A stretch of 7,904 nucleotides of DNA from contig JAUYPT010000081.1 in assembly GCA_030695685.1 (NCBI GenBank), positions 1 to 7,904 on the forward strand, in the 5' to 3' direction. The stretch is from Nanobdellota archaeon (lineage in GTDB: Archaea; Nanobdellota; Nanobdellia; Woesearchaeales; GW2011-AR9). This document shows positions 1-4,706 of this stretch, one piece after another (position 1 is the first letter of the stretch; each line of letters starts with the position of its first letter). Below the pieces are notes generated by a model. It was not told the origin of the DNA, ran no database searches, and saw only the letters and a list, made by a program, of their open reading frames with translations. The translations under genes were made by a program, and so were the position numbers.

Positions 1-921
1 ACCGGCAATATCTCCCAGAGCCCAGATGTTTTCAACATTCGTTTCCATGTATTTGTTGACTTTAATGAACCCTTGCTTTGTCGTTTCAATTCCACTTTTT
101 TCTAGTGCAAGAGTATCAGTATTTGGCTTTACACCAGTGGCAACCAGCAATTTTTCAGCGCTGATTTTTGTAGTCTTGTTACCTGTTTTGACTGTAACGG
201 CAATCTTCTTACCGTTTGGTTCTACTTTTATGGCATCAGTATTGAGCAGGAGATGATATTTTTTCTTCCAGAGGTTAGTTATTGTGAGCGCAATATCTTT
301 ATCTTCGCGCGGGATGAGAACATTATTCCGCTGCACAATCGTAACCTTTGTTCCTAATGCAGCATAGAAAAAACCTAATTCCACTCCAATATAACCTCCT
401 CCAAGAATAATCATGCTTTGAGGACGTTTTGTCTGCCGCAATGCTTCGGTACTTGTGAGATAAGGTACTCTATCTAATCCATGAATAGGAGGTATAAATG
501 GCCGTGCGCCGGTGGCGATGACAATTTTTTTCCCCGTGATGTGTTCACCATTAACTTCAATAACATTCTTATCCACAAATCTGCCTCGTCCTTTGAATAA
601 AGCTGGATTTTTTTCCGCACGAATATTTTTTTCAATCGAATGGGCATCACTGTCAACGGTCTTGCTTGCCCTGTTGGTAACAGCATTAAAATTAACTGTA
701 GTGAGTTTAGCAGTAAGGCCAAATTGAGAAGCATTCTTGATTGTTTCAGCAGTTTCGGCAGAATGAATCACAATTTTCGAAGGAATACAACCTCTGTTTA
801 AACACGTTCCTCCTAATGGCCCGTCTTCAACGATAGCAACTTTTAACCCTTGCTCTGCTGCGCCGCCAGCGACGTTTAATCCAGCACCCGAACCAATGAC
901 TATTAGATCAAATGATTTCAT
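1..921 (-). CDS. Pyridine nucleotide-disulfide oxidoreductase (dihydrolipoyl dehydrogenase / mycothione-mercuric reductase type), 3' end missing
   Basis: A class I flavin disulfide reductase; 307 residues are visible and the gene runs off the left edge. Visible in order: an N-terminal FAD Rossmann loop GSGAGLN (10-16); the redox-active disulfide motif GGTCLNRGCIPSK (37-49, Cys40 and Cys45); ATGARP (136-141); the NAD(P) Rossmann loop GGGYIGVELG (174-183); ATGVKPN (261-267); and the second FAD motif ALGDIAG (301-307) at the edge. Family members are about 450-470 residues, so the C-terminal dimerisation domain with the His-Glu pair is outside the window. The third glycine of the FAD loop is replaced by Leu15, and the second NAD(P) strand ends VQR rather than with an acidic residue, which hints at NADPH use (inference). 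The start at 921 fits the N-terminus of the family and has GAGG 5 nt upstream. The substrate (lipoamide, a low-molecular-weight thiol or a metal) cannot be decided: no 2-oxoacid dehydrogenase or mer genes are nearby. Confidence 0.92.
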   Translation of the reverse strand, partial: MKSFDLIVIGSGAGLNVAGGAAEQGLKVAIVEDGPLGGTCLNRGCIPSKIVIHSAETAETIKNASQFGLTAKLTTVNFNAVTNRASKTVDSDAHSIEKNIRAEKNPALFKGRGRFVDKNVIEVNGEHITGKKIVIATGARPFIPPIHGLDRVPYLTSTEALRQTKRPQSMIILGGGYIGVELGFFYAALGTKVTIVQRNNVLIPREDKDIALTITNLWKKKYHLLLNTDAIKVEPNGKKIAVTVKTGNKTTKISAEKLLVATGVKPNTDTLALEKSGIETTKQGFIKVNKYMETNVENIWALGDIAG

Positions 922-926
922 GACAT

Positions 927-930
927 CCTC
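927..930 (-). promoter_or_regulatory. Shine-Dalgarno site of the disulfide reductase gene
   Basis: GAGG on the minus strand lies 5 nt before the ATG at 921 and supports that start. It implies a short-leader mRNA, unlike the leaderless arrangement inferred for several neighbours. Confidence 0.55.
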
Positions 931-958
931 TTTTTTATCATTTGAAAAGAAAATTATT

Positions 959-966
959 ATTTAAAT
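959..966 (-). promoter_or_regulatory. TATA-like box for the disulfide reductase gene
   Basis: ATTTAAAT (ATTTAAATAA read on the minus strand) is centred about 41 nt upstream of the ATG at 921. With an archaeal TATA-to-start distance of about 26 nt this gives a leader of about 15 nt, enough to contain the GAGG site. The core is self-complementary, so the strand is assigned from context only. Confidence 0.5.
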
Positions 967-980
967 CTGCCTGTAGGCAG
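967..980. promoter_or_regulatory. Palindrome CTGCCT-GT-AGGCAG, candidate operator
   Basis: Two perfect 6-nt inverted arms separated by GT lie directly upstream of the minus-strand TATA-like box, in the BRE position, within a 137-bp divergent promoter region. This placement suits a dimeric regulator acting on the flavoenzyme gene. It could also be a dispersed palindrome with no regulatory role. Confidence 0.4.
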
Positions 981-1028
981 AGTTAGAAGCTGGCTGATTT
1001 CTGTAACTGTTCGGTTAATTTACGAAAG

Positions 1029-1036
1029 ATTTAAAT
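1029..1036 (+). promoter_or_regulatory. TATA box for the 245-aa hypothetical gene
   Basis: ATTTAAAT, preceded by an A/G-rich BRE-like CGAAAG, is centred 26-27 nt before the ATG at 1059. Transcription would start at or next to the start codon, giving a leaderless mRNA. A GAGG at 1041-1044 is 14 nt from the ATG, too far for a usual Shine-Dalgarno site. Confidence 0.55.
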
Positions 1037-1058
1037 TTTTGAGGAATTCATTACTACT

Positions 1059-1796
1059 ATGACTACTCCTCTTGAAGATTTGCTGTTGAATGAGATCACT
1101 CCTCAGTATGTTGCCAAGAATATCGCGCCGTATCTTCAGGTAACAGTACCAGAACCACCGCAGATATTAGTAGATATACTCTCTCAACAACCAGAAGCAA
1201 TGACTGCAGAACAGGCTTTAGAGATGTATAATGTTACTTTACAGACCGATGGCCGGGAAGAGGCGGCTGCTTTTTTACGTGCCTTCAACAAAGGGGAATT
1301 TAACCCTCCTGTCATTGATGAAGAAGCACAAACTAAGGAATATCAGCTGCAGCAACAGCAGGAAGATGAGTATATGGGTGCTTTAGATTTATATACACAA
1401 CCAGAAAAAGATGCCTATACTGTTGCCTGTTATGCAGGACTGGCAATGAGGCGATTTATAAGGGTAGATCCTTCAGAAGTGATAGTTCGTAAAAAAAATG
1501 GAATACCTCTGGAAATAAGAATTACACCAGAATTATTTGAAAATTATATCTCATTAAGTATTGACGACGGCATGAAGTGCCTGGAAGGGGATTACTGGAT
1601 GCCTATCAAAGATATTACAACACCAGAAATTATCAACTCTGATTTTAAACCAAAAGCACTGGAATGGCTTAAACAGGAACTTTATTCCCGAATCGCTGAT
1701 GGCAGCGACTGTCTTCTTTTGGAAAAGGTAATTGTAAGGAAAGATGAAGATGGGATGATTTTGTTGCGGGATAAAAAGAAAAGTCAAAATTCATAG
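1059..1796 (+). CDS. Hypothetical protein, 245 aa, acidic and soluble
   Basis: I do not recognise a family. The protein has no signal peptide or membrane segment. Residues 1-85 are predominantly helical and acidic with several prolines (VPEPPQ at 30-35). Residues 88-105 form a Gln/Glu-rich linker with a run of Gln (QLQQQQ). Residues 115-245 look like a mixed alpha/beta domain. Two short segments resemble each other: VIVRKKNGIPLEIR (141-154) and VIVRKDEDGMILLR (224-237). These may be two equivalent beta-hairpins flanking the helical middle. The C-terminus is basic (KKKSQ). The ATG start is supported by a TATA-like box 26-27 nt upstream. It stands alone on its strand, divergent from the flavoenzyme gene and followed by a large inverted-repeat block, so context gives little about function. 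Codon use looks like the neighbours and I see no frameshift. Confidence 0.8.
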   Translation: MTTPLEDLLLNEITPQYVAKNIAPYLQVTVPEPPQILVDILSQQPEAMTAEQALEMYNVTLQTDGREEAAAFLRAFNKGEFNPPVIDEEAQTKEYQLQQQQEDEYMGALDLYTQPEKDAYTVACYAGLAMRRFIRVDPSEVIVRKKNGIPLEIRITPELFENYISLSIDDGMKCLEGDYWMPIKDITTPEIINSDFKPKALEWLKQELYSRIADGSDCLLLEKVIVRKDEDGMILLRDKKKSQNS

Positions 1797-1805
1797 TTTC
1801 TTTTT

Positions 1806-1936
1806 ATGCAAAAATAGCCAGAAAACCATTGGCTTTAGCCAATGGATGTCCACAGCAAAGCAACGACTTTGCTGGGACGCCAATGAAGTCTTTGCTTCAT
1901 TGTGCGAATGGCGTAGTGTTTCTGGCTATTTTGCAT
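1806..1936 (+). repeat. Three-armed nested inverted-repeat element (possible structured RNA or miniature mobile element)
   Basis: A closing stem pairs 1806-1824 with 1919-1936 (18 bp, one bulged A). Inside are three hairpins. A: 1826-1845, arms CCATTGGC/GCCAATGG, loop TTTA. B: 1848-1878, GTCC-(A)-CAGCAAAG paired with CTTTGCTG-GGAC, 12 bp, loop CAACGA. C: 1881-1902, CAATGAAG/CTTCATTG, loop TCTTTG, with a possible extra GCCA/TGGC closure (1879-1882/1909-1912). It begins 10 nt after the upstream stop codon. The T-rich run 1797-1805 in front could terminate that gene. The orientation is arbitrary because the fold works on both strands. Alternatives are a transcribed structured RNA, a non-autonomous IS200/IS605-like element, or a palindrome enlarged by nested insertions. 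Confidence 0.7.
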
Positions 1937-1939
1937 CCT

Positions 1940-2017
1940 AAAAATGCGTAGTTTAGAAACCGTCTTTTTTCAAACTCCGTCCCTTTAGGGCGGGGTAAGA
2001 CGGTTTCACGCATTTTT
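1940..2017 (+). repeat. Long nested hairpin with a CTTTAG apex
   Basis: Three stacked stems share one axis. AAAAATGCGT/ACGCATTTTT (1940-1949/2008-2017) is 10 bp. GAAACCGTCTT/AAGACGGTTTC (1956-1966/1997-2007) is 11 bp. CTCCG-(T)-CCC/GGGCGGGG (1975-1983/1988-1995) is 8 bp with a bulged T, closed by loop TTTA. The unpaired bases are almost all on the left arm (1950-1955 and 1967-1974). The T-rich 3' arm could also help termination. The GC-rich apex resembles the subterminal hairpins of IS200/IS605-family elements as I remember them, but there is no transposase here and that origin is inference. Confidence 0.7.
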
Positions 2018-2081
2018 ATGATACTATTTTGGATCATACATTACGATACACTCATTCCACACTCTTCCATAGTAAACAATC

Positions 2082-2089
2082 TTTAAATA
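2082..2089 (+). promoter_or_regulatory. TATA box for the 2-hydroxyacid dehydrogenase gene
   Basis: TTTAAATA is centred about 28 nt upstream of the ATG at 2114. This implies a leaderless or nearly leaderless transcript. No Shine-Dalgarno-like sequence precedes the ATG. The rest of 2018-2113 holds only a weak 5-bp inverted repeat, ATGAT/ATCAT (2018-2022/2033-2037), with a T-rich loop. Confidence 0.6.
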
Positions 2090-2113
2090 GGGTCACGTCT
2101 TCTTTCTCTGGTT

Positions 2114-3118
2114 ATGATACACAGAAAAACGAAGGTCTTTGTAACCAGAAAAATTCCCGGTGCAGGACTGCAACTGCTTCAAAAACAGTGCTTGGTCAAA
2201 GTTTATCCTCACGATAACATAATCTCTGAACAAGAATTGATCAGAGGAGTACGCTGGTGTGATGCCTTACTTTGTCTTTTGACGGATAAAATTACCAAAA
2301 AAGTAATTGATGTTAATCCTCGGCTAAAAATTATTGCCAATTACGCCATTGGTTATGATAATATTGATGTAAAATATGCTACCGAGAAAGGGATTCCTGT
2401 TACCAATACGCCTAATGAATTCATTACTGATGCGGTTGCGGAACATACCTTTGCCTTAATGCTGGCGGTTACAAAGAGAATTGTGGAATCAGACCGCTTT
2501 ATACGGAAAGGAAAATATAAAGGCTGGGCACCGATGCTACTGTTGGGAACGGAATTAAAAGGAAAAACACTCGGCATTATTGGCTTAGGCAGGATTGGAT
2601 CTGGCGTTGCCGAGCGGGCAAGCCATGGCATGGGCGCGAAAGTACTCTATTATGACGTGAAGCGGAATTTGCCGTTTGAAAAAAAATATCACGCTATAAA
2701 GACATCCATTCAAGATTTACTCACAAAATCAGATATTGTTACCGTCCACGTTCCTTTATTGAAATCAACCTATCATCTGATTGGCAGAAAAGAATTGGCG
2801 ATGATGAAAAAAACTGCCTATCTTATCAATACATCCCGTGGCCCTGTCATTGATGAAGAGGCCTTAGTGCAGGCATTGCAGAAAAAGAAGATTGCCGGTG
2901 CAGCACTGGACGTTTATGAGAAAGAGCCACATTTAGCGAAAGGCTTGGAGAAATTGAAAAATGTCGTACTCACACCGCATACGGCATCGGCAACTATCGA
3001 AGCACGGAGCGCGATGTCGGAGATGGCAGCGAGGAATATTCTGGCAGTGTTGCAGGGAAAAAGACCGCCGCAGCTGGTCAATCCGGAAGTTTATGGGAAA
3101 AAAGTGCAGAGAAAGTGA
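2114..3118 (+). CDS. gyaR: D-2-hydroxyacid dehydrogenase (glyoxylate reductase / D-glycerate dehydrogenase type)
   Basis: A cytosolic NAD(P)-dependent reductase for glyoxylate or hydroxypyruvate, 334 aa, the usual length for this family. The substrate-binding domain is split: residues 1-100 and the C-terminal end surround a central Rossmann domain (about 101-290). Visible motifs are NYAIGYDNID (76-85), the dinucleotide loop GLGRIG (157-162), INTSRGPVIDEEAL (238-251) with the catalytic Arg242, DVYEKEP (266-272) with the catalytic Glu271, and PHTAS (288-292) with His289. Asp181 at the end of the second Rossmann strand favours NAD(H) over NADP(H) (inference). The ATG start gives the typical opening, a short basic lead followed by KVFVTRKIP, and sits 28 nt after a TATA-like box. 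The gene converges on a HAD phosphatase; if that acts on phosphoglycolate, the two enzymes would share glycolate/glyoxylate. Exact substrate is not settled: phosphoglycerate dehydrogenase is unlikely because the protein lacks the C-terminal regulatory extension of the long forms. Confidence 0.93.
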   Translation: MIHRKTKVFVTRKIPGAGLQLLQKQCLVKVYPHDNIISEQELIRGVRWCDALLCLLTDKITKKVIDVNPRLKIIANYAIGYDNIDVKYATEKGIPVTNTPNEFITDAVAEHTFALMLAVTKRIVESDRFIRKGKYKGWAPMLLLGTELKGKTLGIIGLGRIGSGVAERASHGMGAKVLYYDVKRNLPFEKKYHAIKTSIQDLLTKSDIVTVHVPLLKSTYHLIGRKELAMMKKTAYLINTSRGPVIDEEALVQALQKKKIAGAALDVYEKEPHLAKGLEKLKNVVLTPHTASATIEARSAMSEMAARNILAVLQGKRPPQLVNPEVYGKKVQRK

Positions 3119-3149
3119 TTTTGGTTTATTTTTCTTTTGCTAACCAAAA
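3119..3149 (+). terminator. T-rich hairpin between convergent genes
   Basis: TTTTGGTT (3119-3126) pairs with AACCAAAA (3142-3149) around a T-rich 15-nt loop. It starts right after the dehydrogenase stop codon and ends 2 nt before the stop codon of the convergent HAD gene. Archaeal termination depends mainly on T-runs, which the plus strand supplies in the loop. For the minus-strand gene only the hairpin is available. Confidence 0.55.
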
Positions 3150-3151
3150 CG

Positions 3152-3937
3152 TTAGGAGAAATGATTAATATCCTTCGGCAGATTACATAATGAGCTAAAC
3201 ACAAAGTCAGCCTGTAAATCTTCTTTTAATTTTTCATAAGTATGCTTCTTTCCCAGAAGGATTACTTTTACTTTCATTTTTCGTGAGGCAACGACATCAG
3301 AATGGGCATCGCCGACATACATTACTTCCTCCGGACGGAGTTTATGCTTCCGAAGAACATGGCTTAAATTTTCAATCTTTGATTTTGGCCCGCCGAGAAT
3401 TTCATTAAAATAAGAAGCAACACCGCAATGTTTAGCAATCTTTGTGACTTCTCTTTTGTTTTCCAAAGAAAGAAGAAAAAGATACTTTACTTGTTTCTTC
3501 AATTCCTTAATCAGGTTACTGCACTGGAATAAAGGGCATGTTTTGAGGCTATTTTGATAATGCTGTCCAAAATGATTTTCTACGATCTTTAATTCTTGTT
3601 GTGTTGGCTTCCGGTGCAGGAATGTTGCAAATAACACTTTTACTTTTTCTTTCCTATTCATTCCTGATCCAGCTAATGTATTGTAGGCAGCGGCGACGCC
3701 ATTACTAATGTTAAATTTTTCTGTAAACACGTTTTCAAATTCTGCTGCCTTTTTGTCTTCCGACATGATTAAAGTGCCGTCAAAGTCAAATCCGATAGCT
3801 TTAATTCCAGATTTTTTGGCTTTATTTCTTGCTTGGGTATCATACCCCGCAGTTCTACTGCGATGTCGATTCCAAGCAAGATTAAAAAATACCCCGGAGC
3901 TCTGCTCCGATTGGGATTTTTTATTTTTCTGCATCAT
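3152..3937 (-). CDS. HAD-superfamily phosphatase (phosphoglycolate phosphatase-like) with an atypical N-terminal extension
   Basis: A HAD hydrolase, probably a small-molecule phosphatase, 261 aa. Motif I is GFDFDGTL (49-56), with nucleophile Asp51 and acid/base Asp53. A helical C1-type cap spans about 60-145. Motif II is FLLS (Ser157), motif III is a Lys in GGPKSK (182-187), and motif IV is GDAHSD (209-214). All catalytic elements are intact. The family normally starts a few residues before motif I; here about 45 residues come first, and residues 6-37 are encoded by nested palindromes (3828-3922). No in-frame ATG, GTG or TTG exists between codon 2 and motif I, so the start is at 3937 (or ATG 3934), only 3 nt after the stop codon of the upstream membrane-protein gene. 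Co-transcription is likely. The substrate is unknown; phosphoglycolate or a nucleotide monophosphate are options. Confidence 0.87.
   Translation of the reverse strand: MMQKNKKSQSEQSSGVFFNLAWNRHRSRTAGYDTQARNKAKKSGIKAIGFDFDGTLIMSEDKKAAEFENVFTEKFNISNGVAAAYNTLAGSGMNRKEKVKVLFATFLHRKPTQQELKIVENHFGQHYQNSLKTCPLFQCSNLIKELKKQVKYLFLLSLENKREVTKIAKHCGVASYFNEILGGPKSKIENLSHVLRKHKLRPEEVMYVGDAHSDVVASRKMKVKVILLGKKHTYEKLKEDLQADFVFSSLCNLPKDINHFS
3828..3922 (-). repeat. Two nested palindromic units inside the 5' end of the HAD gene
   Basis: Unit 1 has outer arms 3884-3894 and 3913-3922 (10 bp, one bulge) around hairpin CGGAGC-TCT-GCTCCG (3895-3909). Unit 2 has outer arms CTTGCTTGG (3828-3836) and CCAAGCAAG (3872-3880) around hairpin CGCAGT-TCT-ACTGCG (3848-3862), and also contains GGGTAT/ATACCC (3835-3840/3842-3847). 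The 22-nt cores 3842-3863 and 3889-3910 match at 18 positions. The four differences form two base-pair swaps that keep both stems intact. They are related copies of one hairpin family, spaced 47 nt apart and translated in frame. Confidence 0.75.
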
Positions 3938-3940
3938 TTT

Positions 3941-4636
3941 CTACACATATCCTTTAAGAATTAATAACGCAGTATAACTAATGACTCCAAGAATAAAATA
4001 ACGGACATCACCTTTTCTGCCGAACGGAAGATGATGCCTGGTAACAGTGAATAATACTACGCCGGTTGCCATGCCTATCAATGAAAATTCTATCCACAGC
4101 GCTCGCTGCGTCCAGATGAAAACAGCAAAAATTGCTCCTACTAACGTTGACGTTGATAAGAACAAGGCTTTGAGCTTATTTTTATAGGATTCCTGCGGTA
4201 AATTATGGATAATGGTATAAAAAATAATCGAAACGAAGAGAAGAATGCCGGCAGTCATGTCCTGCTGCGTTAACGTCACGAGAACAATACCTAAAATAAA
4301 ATGATAGATATAATAAAAGATGTTTTCTTCCAATGAGATCACTTTCAGCAGCTGAAATCTATGATTATACTGGTAAATCTTTTTTTCTACAATATGATGA
4401 ATCGCAAAACCAAAAACTAACGAGAAGAACAATAATTTATCAATGGCAAGAGCAGTCTCAGCAAAAAATGGCAACAGCCCTAACAGGGCATAGGTTATAG
4501 ATACACCGGCAGAAAAGGAGATTAATTTTTCAATATACCTTTTATGCCGTACATCAATCTTCTTAGACCAATATTCTACAGCCATTACTATTGCTGCAAA
4601 AAGCAACGACAGCAATGCTGATACCGCTATCACCAT
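3941..4636 (-). CDS. Multi-pass membrane protein, ZIP-transporter-like
   Basis: An integral membrane protein of 231 aa with about eight hydrophobic segments (approximately 1-21, 37-59, 67-85, 106-123, 127-146, 156-176, 182-199 and 212-228). Eight segments and several local signatures recall ZIP-family divalent metal transporters: SFSAG...LLP (40-56) in the second segment, HNLPQE (144-149) at the position of the ZIP HNFPEG motif, and GMATG...HHLP (188-204) near the end. The second ZIP metal motif (HEIPHE type) is not visible, so transport of Zn or Fe is uncertain and this may be a divergent non-transporting relative. I prefer the ATG at 4636: a weak TATA-like ATTATTA lies about 28 nt upstream. 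The alternative is a TTG at 4648, which adds four residues. The gene follows the quinone oxidoreductase gene by 70 nt and precedes the HAD gene by 3 nt. Confidence 0.75.
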   Translation of the reverse strand: MVIAVSALLSLLFAAIVMAVEYWSKKIDVRHKRYIEKLISFSAGVSITYALLGLLPFFAETALAIDKLLFFSLVFGFAIHHIVEKKIYQYNHRFQLLKVISLEENIFYYIYHFILGIVLVTLTQQDMTAGILLFVSIIFYTIIHNLPQESYKNKLKALFLSTSTLVGAIFAVFIWTQRALWIEFSLIGMATGVVLFTVTRHHLPFGRKGDVRYFILGVISYTALLILKGYV

Positions 4637-4660
4637 TACAACAATCAATTTTTGTGCGCT

Positions 4661-4667
4661 TAATAAT
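4661..4667 (-). promoter_or_regulatory. Weak TATA-like box for the membrane-protein/HAD pair
   Basis: ATTATTA on the minus strand is centred 28 nt before the ATG at 4636, matching the leaderless spacing of the neighbours. It is a poorer match than the TTTAAATA boxes. A second AT-rich stretch (about 4685-4695) lies further upstream. The two-gene unit may instead be read through from the oxidoreductase gene. Confidence 0.3.
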
Positions 4668-4706
4668 CTTTCGACGGAAGAGGAAATTAAAAATAGTCTT
4701 CAATGC

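Noticed and set aside
474..734. An 86-codon minus-strand ORF within the disulfide reductase region
   Set aside because: It is out of frame with the reductase, whose conserved motifs run continuously across the same bases.
1806..1936. The three-armed element as a tRNA or tRNA-like gene
   Set aside because: Arm lengths, the 18-bp closing stem and the absence of D- and T-loop consensus or a CCA-proximal 7-bp acceptor do not fit a tRNA.
2029..2217. A 62-codon plus-strand ORF overlapping the start of the dehydrogenase
   Set aside because: It lies in another frame over the dehydrogenase promoter and 5' end and has no recognisable protein character.
3828..3922. The twin repeats as a CRISPR array
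   Set aside because: Only two copies, each fully palindromic with a 25-nt interval that is itself part of an inverted repeat, and no cas genes in view.
4646..4648. TTG start for the membrane protein
   Set aside because: An ATG 12 nt downstream sits at the right distance from a TATA-like box. TTG remains possible and would add only four residues.
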